A stretch of 64,000 bases of DNA, from NCBI RefSeq assembly GCF_900094805.1, contig NZ_FMAT01000001.1, positions 1,250,196 through 1,314,195 on the forward strand. Direction: 5' to 3'. This DNA comes from Arthrobacter sp. NIO-1057 (lineage in GTDB: Bacteria > Actinomycetota > Actinomycetes > Actinomycetales > Micrococcaceae). Shown here piece after piece: positions 45,096 to 53,492 of the stretch. A program made the translations under genes and the position numbers. Position 1 is the first letter of the stretch. Every line of letters starts with the position of its first letter. Below the pieces are notes generated by a model, which saw only the letters and a list, made by a program, of their open reading frames with translations, was not told the DNA's origin and did no database searches.

Positions 45096-46558
45096 TTGTT
45101 GAACCTCCGATCGGCGTAGTTAGCCAGCTTGGTTAGGGCCATGATGGCGATGAAGTAAATGACACCCACAATAAGCAGGGTTTCGGTGACGCGGAAGTTC
45201 GCTGCGTAGATCTGCTGACCTTGGTAGAGCAGTTCGCCAAAGCCGATGGCCAATAGAAGCGACGAGTCTTTCAGGCTGATGATCAACTGGTTGATCAGCG
45301 ACGGAGTCATCATCTTGAAGGCCTGAGGAACCACGACCTTCTGCATCGACTTTCCGTAGCCCAGACCCAGCGAGCGCGAAGCTTCAAGCTGTCCTGGATC
45401 CACCGACTGGATACCACCGCGCACAATTTCGGCAACATAGGCGCCAGCGTTCAGTGACAGGGTCAAAACACCCGCGGTCCACACGCTGATATCAACGTGC
45501 AACAGCTGTGGCAGGCCGAAGTAGAACATGAACGCCCACAGCAGCAATGGGGTACCGCGGAAGATGTTCACGAAGGTCGTAGCAATACCGCGCAATACGA
45601 TGTTGCTGGAGATCTTCATGAAGCCGAAGAGCAAGCCCAAGACCATAGCAATGGCAAAGGAGATCGCGGTGACTAGCAGGGTGTGCCACAAACCGCTCAT
45701 CAACGCTGGGAAGGACTTCACTACGAGGTCAAAGAAGTTACTCGGTACTGCAGCGCTTGGATCTGCGAGATACTCATCGAGGATCTTCTGATACTCGCCG
45801 CTTGCCTTCAACTCGGCTAGGCCGTCATTAAAAGCCGCCAGCAGAGCAGTATTTTCGCCCTTATTGACTGCAAAGCCGTAGGATCCGCCGGGAACCTTAT
45901 CGGTCACGGTCTTCAGCCCATTGCCCTGCGCAATGCCATAGGCCAGCACCGGATAGTCATCGAATACTGCCACGGCTGAACCGGCCTTGACTGACTCGTA
46001 CATCGTTGCCGACTGATCTAGCGACTTGACAGTGAACCCATATTCCTTAGAAATGGACTTCGCGTAGGTTTCACCTTCGGAGCCAGTTTTAGCTACTACC
46101 GTCTTGCCATCAAGATCTTCATAGCTTTTGACGTCCTCATTATTTTGGGCCACGGCCATCTGAACGCCGGACTCGAAGTAAGGCTCGGAGAAATCATAAA
46201 TTGTTTTACGTTCATCGGTGATCGACATGCCTGCGATCACGCCGTCCACCTGGTTAGCCGACAAGGCAGCCAGGGCAGCGCTAAAACCGAGCGAGCGGAC
46301 TTCAACCTTGAAACCCTGATCTTCGGCAATCGCGTTCAGAATATCCATGTCGATACCGGTCAGTTCCCCATCCTTGCGGAATTCGAAGGGGGCGAAGGTG
46401 GTATCGGTACCAATAACGTAGGTCTGACCTTCGACGCTTTCACTGCCTTGGGCCATTGCAGATGGTGCGCCAACAACCAGGGCCATCAGGCCAATGGCTG
46501 CGGCGGCAACCCATCGCCTCAGGCGCCCGGTGGGGGCAACTCTTTGTTTCTTTTCCAC
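45092..46558 (-). CDS. Fused amino-acid binding protein-permease (ABC importer)
   Basis: About 488 residues. A basic N-terminus and a hydrophobic signal segment ([20 protein letters not shown]) are followed by an SBP family 3 domain ([44 protein letters not shown] and [16 protein letters not shown]) to about residue 275. A permease domain then follows with the EAA loop [27 protein letters not shown]. Binding protein and permease are normally separate, as in the importer at 24558-26250. The GTG at 46558 is the most reasonable start; the frame is open to a TTG at 46597 and neither has a strong Shine-Dalgarno. Confidence 0.88.
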   Translation of the reverse strand: MEKKQRVAPTGRLRRWVAAAAIGLMALVVGAPSAMAQGSESVEGQTYVIGTDTTFAPFEFRKDGELTGIDMDILNAIAEDQGFKVEVRSLGFSAALAALSANQVDGVIAGMSITDERKTIYDFSEPYFESGVQMAVAQNNEDVKSYEDLDGKTVVAKTGSEGETYAKSISKEYGFTVKSLDQSATMYESVKAGSAVAVFDDYPVLAYGIAQGNGLKTVTDKVPGGSYGFAVNKGENTALLAAFNDGLAELKASGEYQKILDEYLADPSAAVPSNFFDLVVKSFPALMSGLWHTLLVTAISFAIAMVLGLLFGFMKISSNIVLRGIATTFVNIFRGTPLLLWAFMFYFGLPQLLHVDISVWTAGVLTLSLNAGAYVAEIVRGGIQSVDPGQLEASRSLGLGYGKSMQKVVVPQAFKMMTPSLINQLIISLKDSSLLLAIGFGELLYQGQQIYAANFRVTETLLIVGVIYFIAIMALTKLANYADRRFNK

Positions 46559-46759
46559 TGATGATCGCTTTCTCGTGCTGAAGGGCGAGTGGCCCAAGCT
46601 GCAGATAGGTTCCTATTCCAGCAAGCCTAAGCGCAATAAAGTCTAGCCGGAACCCTTTGTCCCTCGTTGCCACAGGTTTTCAGTTTTGGATCTGGCGAAT
46701 CTGTCCGCGCTGAGCATAGCTTGTGCCCAATAGCTTCAGAGGTGAGATTGAATAGGGTT

Positions 46760-48913
46760 ATGACTGAACCATCGTTGACCGCTAATCCACCGCGCGCCGT
46801 GCAGCGTCCGACTACTCGCAGCTTCCATGATGATGATTTCATCGACAACTATGAGTGGCTCCGCGAAAAGTCCAGCCCTGAGGTGATCGACCATCTTAAA
46901 GCCGAAAATGAGTTCACCGATGCAGTCACCGCCAACCAGCAACCCTTGCGCGATGAACTTTTCAACGAGATCAAGAAACGTACAGTAGAGACCGATCTGT
47001 CGGTTCCAGTACGTCGCCGTGGCTGGTGGTATTTCACCCGTTCTGCCGAGGGCAAACCCTATACGGTGCAGTGCCGAGTCAAAGCAAGCGATTCCTCGGA
47101 TCTGGTGGCCGATTGGACCCCACCGGTCATCGACCCGGAACACAGCTTGCCTGCCGAAGAAGTTTTGCTCGATGGAAATGCACTGGCCGAGGGCCAACCA
47201 TTCTTCTCTTTGGGTGGCATGGCGCTGAACGAAGAAGCGAACCTGCTGGCCTACTGTGTGGACAACGCCGGCGACGAACGCTTCACCCTGTACATCAAGG
47301 ATTTGAACACCGGGGAACTATTACCTGATGTCATTGAAGGCGTTTTTTATGGGCTTGCCTTCTCCCCTGATTCATCGACTGTTTTCTATACAGTTGTCGA
47401 CGAGACCTGGCGCCCACATCAGATTCGCGCGCACCGCCTCGGTACCGATGCTTCCCAGGATCAACTGGTCTTTGAAGAAAACGACCCCGGAATGTGGTTG
47501 GGCTTCGAGCTGAGTCCGGACCGCAAGGCTTTGATGATATCCAGCGGCAACTCTGAATACTCAGAATCCAGCATGCTCGATCTGGTGGCGCAAGACGCTG
47601 AAGTAACCCTGTTGGTTCCCCGTACTTTGCGAGTGTTGCACGGTATTGACCTCATGCCGGGGACCGATCAAGCGCTCATTACCCACGATTACCAGGCACC
47701 GAACAACATGGTTTCGCTGGCCTCCTTGAATCAGCTAGGGCAGCACACCACACCCGAACAGTGGAAGACGGTGGTGGCCCATGAAAACACCGTCAAGGTT
47801 GAAGGCACCGTGCTCAGCGGTTCCCACGTGATCCTTTCGGTCCGTCGAGACACCTGCGAACGCGTCCAGATACTGCCACTTGAAGGGTTGGGCACGGAGC
47901 AGCAGGCTTCGGTCATCGAGCCAGAGTTTGATGATGAGCTGTTCACCGCTTCACCTACCTTCGCTGAACCTGATGCACCACTGATCCGCATTAGCTACAC
48001 CGCGGACTTCACGCCAGCTCGCGTCTACGACCTGTGGTTGGAAGATCAGTCATTGGTGCTACGCAAGCAAACGCCAGTCAACGATTACGATGCGTCGAAG
48101 TACGTGTCTACCCGCGAATGGGCCACGGCCGCCGATGGGACCAAGATTCCTCTGACCATCATGCGCCGTGCGGATCTGGATACCTCGGTGCCACAACCGG
48201 TCTTGATTTACGGATATGGTTCCTACGAAGCTTCAATGGATCCGGGCTTCGGCATTCCTCGTTTGAGCGTGCTGGATCGTGGTGTGGTGTTTGTGATTGC
48301 GCATGTGCGCGGTGGCGGCGAATTGGGCCGCGACTGGTACCTACAGGGCAAGAAGCTGCACAAGAAAAACACTTTCACCGATTTCATCGATTCCACCCAG
48401 TATTTGATTGACGCCGGATGGGCTGATCCACACCGCATTGTTGCTCTTGGCGGATCTGCCGGTGGACTACTGATGGGCGCCATCGCGAATATGGCACCGC
48501 AGCTGTACACCGCGATCATCGCCCAGGTTCCCTTCGTTGACGCACTGACGTCAATCTTGGATCCTGAGCTTCCCCTATCCGCCTTGGAATGGGAAGAATG
48601 GGGTAATCCCATTGAAAGCAAGGAAGTCTATGACTACATGAAGTCCTACTCTCCTTATGAGAATGTCACGGCCCAGGCCTACCCCAAGATCGCTGCGGTG
48701 ACTTCATTGAATGACACTCGCGTGCTCTATGTCGAGCCAGCCAAGTGGGTGGCCAAGCTGCGCGAAGTGGGCACCGGGAATGCGCCGATTGTGCTCAAGA
48801 CCGAGATGGACGGTGGCCACGGTGGAGCTTCAGGCCGCTACGAATCGTGGAAGTCACGGGCGTGGGATTACGCCTTTGCCTTAGATGCTTTGGGCTGCAC
48901 CAAACTCATTTAG
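46760..48913 (+). CDS. Prolyl oligopeptidase family (S9A) peptidase, PtrB-like
   Basis: A 717-residue serine peptidase. An N-terminal seven-bladed propeller region (about 70-410) precedes an alpha/beta hydrolase domain. The nucleophile Ser is in ALGGSAGGLLMGA, the Asp in SLNDTRVLYVEPAKW and the His in DGGHGGASGRYE. IYGYGSYEASMDPGF and HVRGGGELGRDWYLQGK are oligopeptidase B signatures, implying cleavage after basic residues in short peptides, in the cytosol. The frame is open to 46667, but the ATG at 46760 starts the conserved region. No Shine-Dalgarno is apparent. Confidence 0.93.
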   Translation: MTEPSLTANPPRAVQRPTTRSFHDDDFIDNYEWLREKSSPEVIDHLKAENEFTDAVTANQQPLRDELFNEIKKRTVETDLSVPVRRRGWWYFTRSAEGKPYTVQCRVKASDSSDLVADWTPPVIDPEHSLPAEEVLLDGNALAEGQPFFSLGGMALNEEANLLAYCVDNAGDERFTLYIKDLNTGELLPDVIEGVFYGLAFSPDSSTVFYTVVDETWRPHQIRAHRLGTDASQDQLVFEENDPGMWLGFELSPDRKALMISSGNSEYSESSMLDLVAQDAEVTLLVPRTLRVLHGIDLMPGTDQALITHDYQAPNNMVSLASLNQLGQHTTPEQWKTVVAHENTVKVEGTVLSGSHVILSVRRDTCERVQILPLEGLGTEQQASVIEPEFDDELFTASPTFAEPDAPLIRISYTADFTPARVYDLWLEDQSLVLRKQTPVNDYDASKYVSTREWATAADGTKIPLTIMRRADLDTSVPQPVLIYGYGSYEASMDPGFGIPRLSVLDRGVVFVIAHVRGGGELGRDWYLQGKKLHKKNTFTDFIDSTQYLIDAGWADPHRIVALGGSAGGLLMGAIANMAPQLYTAIIAQVPFVDALTSILDPELPLSALEWEEWGNPIESKEVYDYMKSYSPYENVTAQAYPKIAAVTSLNDTRVLYVEPAKWVAKLREVGTGNAPIVLKTEMDGGHGGASGRYESWKSRAWDYAFALDALGCTKLI

Positions 48914-48934
48914 CCGAAAACAGGAGGAGCGGCC

Positions 48935-49948
48935 ATGCGCCACATCAATATCAAGGACTACCGTAACGATCCGTCGGTACGCCAGTTATTGGTGCTGGCC
49001 GCCGATCCTGTGGGCATCCAAGGACTCGAAGACCTGCTCGATGAATGTCAGAACCTTCAGGTACTGGCTCATTTCACCGAGGATGAATCCATCACGGCCC
49101 TGGCCGCTTTTCGGCCCAACGACCGATATTCGCTCTGTCTGGAGTATCTTGCAGTACTTCCTGAATTCCAGCAGCGGGGCTTGGGACGTGCCTTGGTCAA
49201 CGAATTACGCACGGTGCACCGCAAAAGCGTGTGGGCCACCACGGACGATGATGCCATCGATTTTTATCGCTCCTTGGGCTGCGTCATCTCATCTGGCCCC
49301 GAAGATCCACGGTGGCCCGGAATTTCACGTTATCTGTGCACGCTGCCCTATCTTCCATTATTGACCAGCCAGCCGGACGAAGATCCCGAGTATGAGGCAG
49401 TTGGTGGTCAACTGATGCGGGGAAAAATTATCCTTGAGGATCCTTCTGAGAGCTGGCCACAGGAGTTCAACTTGCTCGCAGAAACGATCAGGGCTGCACT
49501 TGGCCCGGCCGCCATGGCCATCGAGCATACTGGTTCCACCTCAGTCCCCGGTCTTGCAGCCAAACCCATTATTGATATTGCCTTACTGGTACTAGATGCC
49601 AACGACGAAGCCAGCTACGTTCCCGCACTGGAAAAATCGGGGCTAGTGTTTTGGCATCGCGAGCCCGGTTGGTATGCACATCGCATGTTCAAGCCACGGG
49701 CTGAGCATGATCGTATGGATGCCAATATCCATGTGTTTTCGGTTGGTAGCCCAGAATATTTACGCATGATGCTCTTTCGCGAGCACCTACGTACCGACGC
49801 TGCAGATCGTATGGCGTATGCCCGTATCAAGCGTCATGCAGCCGCCCAGTTATTACGTGAGCAGGGCGAAGATGGTCTCGTCATGGATTACAACCGGGTC
49901 AAGGAACCCTTCATTCTTCAGCTGCACCGAAAGCTCTTCGGCCACTAG
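48935..49948 (+). CDS. GNAT acetyltransferase fused to a GrpB-family nucleotidyltransferase domain
   Basis: A 337-residue two-domain protein. Residues about 1-140 form a GNAT domain (CLEYLAVLPEFQQRGLGRAL is the acetyl-CoA motif A; DDDAIDFYRSLGC is motif B). Residues about 160-335 are a GrpB/UPF0157 domain with HTGSTSVPGLAAKPIIDI (198-215), the GS-x-D-like core of the nucleotidyltransferase fold. Both functions in one chain are unusual; GrpB proteins have been linked to CoA kinase in other fusions. Substrates are unknown. It starts 21 bases after the peptidase stop with AGGAGG upstream, so it is probably in the same operon. Confidence 0.85.
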   Translation: MRHINIKDYRNDPSVRQLLVLAADPVGIQGLEDLLDECQNLQVLAHFTEDESITALAAFRPNDRYSLCLEYLAVLPEFQQRGLGRALVNELRTVHRKSVWATTDDDAIDFYRSLGCVISSGPEDPRWPGISRYLCTLPYLPLLTSQPDEDPEYEAVGGQLMRGKIILEDPSESWPQEFNLLAETIRAALGPAAMAIEHTGSTSVPGLAAKPIIDIALLVLDANDEASYVPALEKSGLVFWHREPGWYAHRMFKPRAEHDRMDANIHVFSVGSPEYLRMMLFREHLRTDAADRMAYARIKRHAAAQLLREQGEDGLVMDYNRVKEPFILQLHRKLFGH

Positions 49949-50016
49949 TCTGCACTTCTTCTTCGCAACAGAGTGTTGTTTAGCATTTCAAAACTTGACT
50001 TAGCTCACATTATGTT

Positions 50017-50041
50017 ATTACCTAATGATCGTTCGGTAAAT
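50017..50041. promoter_or_regulatory. PaaR-like operator upstream of paaI
   Basis: ATTACC...GGTAAAT flanks a core TGATCGTTCGGTAA that matches the paaA operator core (TGACCGTTCGTTCA) at 11 of 14 positions. It is 20 bases upstream of paaI. Confidence 0.6.
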
Positions 50042-50060
50042 AAATCGGCGAAGGACAATG

Positions 50061-50501
50061 ATGACCAAAGCACAAGTAGAAGAACCAGTACCGCACGCCA
50101 TTCTCCGTAATGACTACGCCACCCAGTGGATGGGCATCAATGTCATCGAAGTACGTGACGGGCACGCTGTCATCACCATGGAGCTGCGCCCCGAAATGCT
50201 CAACGGTTTCGGCATTGGACACGGCGGAATGATCTTCGCCCTCGCCGATACCGCCTTCGCGTTAAGTTGCAATCCAGTAGAAGGTTCCGAGCAGAACATC
50301 ACCGTCGCCTCCGGCGCAGACATCAACTTCCTACGGCCGGCAATTCCAGGACGAACGCTCACCGCCACCGGTAAACGAGTCTCGCAACAAGGACGTAGCG
50401 GGGTTTATGACATTACCGTGACCCAAGAATCACCCGAGGGCACCACCGAAGTCGTGGCTGAATTCCGCGGCCGATCCCGCACCGTTCCCAAGCCCCAGTA
50501 G
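50061..50501 (+). CDS. paaI: Phenylacetic acid degradation thioesterase PaaI
   Basis: A 146-residue hot-dog thioesterase. The family core is NGFGIGHGGMIFALADTAFALSCNP, with the expected catalytic Asp in ADTAFA, and ASGADINFLRPAIPGRTLTATGK. It hydrolyses stalled hydroxy-phenylacetyl-CoA by-products and so frees CoA. Two ATGs are adjacent; the one at 50061 has AAGGA five bases upstream and is preferred over 50058. It is the first gene of a paaI-paaK-paaR unit. Confidence 0.94.
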   Translation: MTKAQVEEPVPHAILRNDYATQWMGINVIEVRDGHAVITMELRPEMLNGFGIGHGGMIFALADTAFALSCNPVEGSEQNITVASGADINFLRPAIPGRTLTATGKRVSQQGRSGVYDITVTQESPEGTTEVVAEFRGRSRTVPKPQ

Positions 50502-50539
50502 CGCCTACTCTTCAGTTCACTCCACACGAAAGTTTCACC

Positions 50540-51859
50540 ATGTCCCAGACTTCCAGCCGCGATTCCCTTCCTAATCCGCTTGATCCCGAAGAGACCATGA
50601 GTCGTGATCAGATCGAAGCTATTCAGCTTGAACGGCTCAAGGAAACTCTGCACCACGCCTACACCAACGTTCCGTATTACAAAGAAAAATACGATGCTGC
50701 TGGGGTTCACCCACAGGACCTGAAGGAACTGAGCGACCTTGCTCTCTTCCCCTTCACCGACAAAGAAGACCTGCGTAAGAACTACCCCTTCGGAATGTTC
50801 GCTGTCCCCCAGCATGAAATCTCAAGGATCCACGCGTCTTCAGGCACTACCGGACAGCCAACAGTCGTGGGCTATACCCAGCAGGACTTGGCAGACTGGG
50901 CCAAGCTCGGAGCAAGATGCTTGCGCCTATCTGGAGTGAAGCCAGGCTGGAAAGTTCACAATGCCTACGGCTACGGGCTCTTCACTGGAGGTCTGGGTGC
51001 CCACGCGGCCGCCGAGCGTTTAGGAGCCACGGTGATCCCGATGTCCGGAGGCCAAACGGATAAGCAGATTTCACTGATCCAAGACTTCGCACCGGATGCG
51101 ATTCTGTGCACGCCTACCTACCTGTTGACCATCGGAGATGCGATGCAGCGTAAAGGATTAGATCCGCGCAGCACCTCGCTGAAGGTCGCAGTCCTAGGCG
51201 CTGAACCGTGGACCGAGGAAATGCGTCACGAGCTCGAAGAGATGTTCAACATCGATGCCTGCGACATTTATGGTCTCTCAGAGGTCATGGGCCCAGGCGT
51301 TGCTGGTGAATCTAACGAGCGCAAAGACGGTAGCCACATCTGGGAAGATCATTTCCGCCCAGAAATCATTGATGCCTTTGACTCCAGCAAGGTATTGGGC
51401 GACGGTGAACACGGAGAGCTGGTCTTCACCTCGTTGACCAAGCAGGCTCTACCGATTATCCGTTACCGCACCCACGACTTGACTCGTCTCCTGCCTGGCA
51501 GTGTTCGACCGGGCCACCGTCGTATGGGACGTATTACCGGACGCAGTGATGACATGATCATTCTGCGCGGAGTTAACCTCTTCCCTAGCCAGATCGAAGA
51601 ACTCATCTTGAAGGTTCCAGGCCTCTCCCCTCACTTCCAGCTGATTCTCACGCGTCCAGACCGCATGGACCAGTTGGCAGTAAAGGTTGAGCGACGTTCG
51701 GATGCTACCGCTGAGCAGGCAGCACGTGCCGGCAAGGAATTGGCCAAACTGATCAAGATCCACATTGGTTCTTCCTGCGCCATCGATGTTGTAGAGCCAG
51801 AGTCACTCGAACGTTCCATGGGTAAACTCAAGCGCATCTATGACCTACGTAACCAGTAA
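50540..51859 (+). CDS. paaK: Phenylacetate-CoA ligase PaaK
   Basis: A 439-residue adenylate-forming ligase that activates phenylacetate to phenylacetyl-CoA, the entry step of the pathway. Motifs are HASSGTTGQPTVVGYT (ATP P-loop), YGLSEVMGPGVAGES, YRTHDLTRLLPG and the C-terminal RITGRSDDMIILRGVNLFPSQIEE. It lies 38 bases after paaI and 32 before paaR on the same strand. Confidence 0.96.
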   Translation: MSQTSSRDSLPNPLDPEETMSRDQIEAIQLERLKETLHHAYTNVPYYKEKYDAAGVHPQDLKELSDLALFPFTDKEDLRKNYPFGMFAVPQHEISRIHASSGTTGQPTVVGYTQQDLADWAKLGARCLRLSGVKPGWKVHNAYGYGLFTGGLGAHAAAERLGATVIPMSGGQTDKQISLIQDFAPDAILCTPTYLLTIGDAMQRKGLDPRSTSLKVAVLGAEPWTEEMRHELEEMFNIDACDIYGLSEVMGPGVAGESNERKDGSHIWEDHFRPEIIDAFDSSKVLGDGEHGELVFTSLTKQALPIIRYRTHDLTRLLPGSVRPGHRRMGRITGRSDDMIILRGVNLFPSQIEELILKVPGLSPHFQLILTRPDRMDQLAVKVERRSDATAEQAARAGKELAKLIKIHIGSSCAIDVVEPESLERSMGKLKRIYDLRNQ

Positions 51860-51891
51860 TATCCTCAGGGACATGGAATAATCGATTCATC

Positions 51892-52509
51892 ATGGACACA
51901 ACCGACATTGCTAGTCGCCCAGTAAAACGCGGGCGCCCCGGGTACGATCAGGAAACCGTACTAAGAATTGCCGTCGAGGCTTTTAATGAATACGGCTACG
52001 ACGCGACCTCAATGGGCAAGCTCGCCGACCGATTGGGCATTAGCAAGTCCGCGATTTATCACCATGTTCCTTCAAAAGAGGATTTACTACGTCTGGCCTT
52101 AGATGAAGCACTGTTTCCACTGGAAGCGGTCATTAGCGAAGTACGCACACACGCAGGTAGTGCCGATGAACGTTTGGAATTTTTCTTACGTTCGACCATC
52201 CGCATTCTGATCGACAAGCGCCCTTATGTGACCTTGTTGTTGCGCCTGCGCGGTAATACCGAGTTGGAACGCGATGCGTTGCAACGCCGTCGTGCGATGG
52301 ACCGTCAGCTGGCGGAATTGGTCACTGCCGCGCAAAGCGACGGCAAACTGCGAGACGACCTAGAACCGCGCTCGACCGCTCGTTTGCTGTTCGGCATGAT
52401 CAACTCGGTGGTGGATTGGTATCGTGTTGATGGCCCGATCGAAGCTTCGTCGCTGGAAAACCAGGCGGTATCGCTACTCTTTGATGGTCTGCATACCGTA
52501 GCGAAGTAG
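51892..52509 (+). CDS. paaR: TetR family repressor of phenylacetate genes (PaaR)
   Basis: A 205-residue TetR regulator. The helix-turn-helix is VLRIAVEAFNEYGYDATSMGKLADRLGISKSAIYHHVPSKEDLLR; the rest is the helical effector domain. Its place after paaI-paaK and the presence of four similar palindromes before paa operons in this window support PaaR. By analogy the effector would be phenylacetyl-CoA. A site before paaI implies autoregulation. Confidence 0.88.
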   Translation: MDTTDIASRPVKRGRPGYDQETVLRIAVEAFNEYGYDATSMGKLADRLGISKSAIYHHVPSKEDLLRLALDEALFPLEAVISEVRTHAGSADERLEFFLRSTIRILIDKRPYVTLLLRLRGNTELERDALQRRRAMDRQLAELVTAAQSDGKLRDDLEPRSTARLLFGMINSVVDWYRVDGPIEASSLENQAVSLLFDGLHTVAK

Positions 52510-52529
52510 GAAATCTTAGATAGTCACTG

Positions 52530-52562
52530 ATGGGCCCTCTGTTCGATGAACAGAGAGCCCAT
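52530..52562 (+). terminator. Terminator after paaR
   Basis: A stem ATGGGC + CTCTGTTC with its complement (one C-A mismatch) and a GAT loop, followed by TGGTCTT. Confidence 0.75.
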
Positions 52563-52700
52563 TGGTCTTCAACCGATAAATATCTAACACCATGTGGTGC
52601 ATGCAACCTTGGGGAATTCACGTACTCACAGGTTTCACCGCTAGCATCTAAGGGGTGCCTTGTGCACCTGTCGTTGCCAATCAATCGAGTGAAGAGCACC
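52563..52700 (+). promoter_or_regulatory. Possible structured leader of the PnuC-like gene
   Basis: This 138-base stretch before the PnuC-like gene contains two short hairpins (CACCATGTGGTG and GGTGCCTTGTGCACC) bracketing a conserved-looking middle. It does not match the TPP or FMN aptamers. It could be an unrecognised cofactor-sensing leader or simply untranslated sequence. Confidence 0.3.
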
Positions 52701-53441
52701 GTGGATTCCATCTTAGAAACCCTGTTCATGGCTACTGCGGACGGCGGTAGTTCCTACGTTCAGATCCTGCTGTCTGCCGCTAGCATGTTGTTAGTTTTCG
52801 TCTCCGCAATTTTGCTTGCGCATCGCAATGATCTGGGCTGGTGGACTCTGATCCTCTCGGTATTTGTCGGCCCGATGATCTCGGCCTTGCAGTACGATCT
52901 GATGGGTTTGATCTACGCGATCCCACTGTTGTTGCTCCCTATATTTGGGCTTTGGCGGTTCTCGCAGTTCAAACTTCGCGGCAAGTTCACCCGTGAGGTG
53001 ACCAAAACATCTGTGACCCTTTGGTCTGGAATCGGCATGGTCGTGGGTTTGATCTTGCTTGTCGCCCTTCGCTTTGGCCCATTCCTGTTCAACTCTGGTT
53101 TCCTCTCCGCAACGCCTGAAGTCTGGGTCATGTACTTTGCGGACGCAGCCATTTTTGCTTCCTTCGTCATGGTTGCCCGCGGCGTTCGCGAAGGCTGGTT
53201 GCTACTGGCTGTGGCAGCCATCGCCGATTTGGTGGTTTACTTTCTGATTTCACCAATGCTTGGCATGCTGGGCCTGTATGTCTTTATTGCTTTGTCCGCG
53301 CTCTACGGCTACTTCCTGTGGCGCAATTTGCCGGTGGCAGGAAGCGAAATCGAAGAAGTAGAGCTGAGCGAGGAAGAGCTGGCACTGCAAAAAGCTAAGC
53401 AGGCAACCTTGGATAAGTTGAACACCAAAACCGAAAACTAA
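52701..53441 (+). CDS. PnuC-like vitamin/nicotinamide-riboside transporter
   Basis: About 246 residues with about seven membrane helices. The C-terminal half (YFADAAIFASFVMVARGVREGWLLLAVAAIADLV, then LGLYVFIALSALYGYFLWRN) follows the PnuC pattern of D-A near a helix start, a W before the next helix and a final GY..WR. The middle IFGLWRFSQF resembles the other PnuC half. The family moves nicotinamide riboside, riboflavin or thiamin by facilitated diffusion; the substrate is not decided. The C-terminal tail is acidic, then basic. The GTG at 52701 and ATG at 52728 are both possible starts. Confidence 0.65.
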   Translation: MDSILETLFMATADGGSSYVQILLSAASMLLVFVSAILLAHRNDLGWWTLILSVFVGPMISALQYDLMGLIYAIPLLLLPIFGLWRFSQFKLRGKFTREVTKTSVTLWSGIGMVVGLILLVALRFGPFLFNSGFLSATPEVWVMYFADAAIFASFVMVARGVREGWLLLAVAAIADLVVYFLISPMLGMLGLYVFIALSALYGYFLWRNLPVAGSEIEEVELSEEELALQKAKQATLDKLNTKTEN

Positions 53442-53449
53442 TTCAGTGC

Positions 53450-53486
53450 AAAAAGTGTTCCCGACATTGTGCCGGGAACACTTTTT
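53450..53486. terminator. Convergent terminator between the PnuC-like gene and the amylase gene
   Basis: A 14-bp stem AAAAAGTGTTCCCG (53450-53463) with its complement at 53473-53486, flanked by A and T runs for two-way termination. Confidence 0.92.
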
Positions 53487-53492
53487 TGTTGC

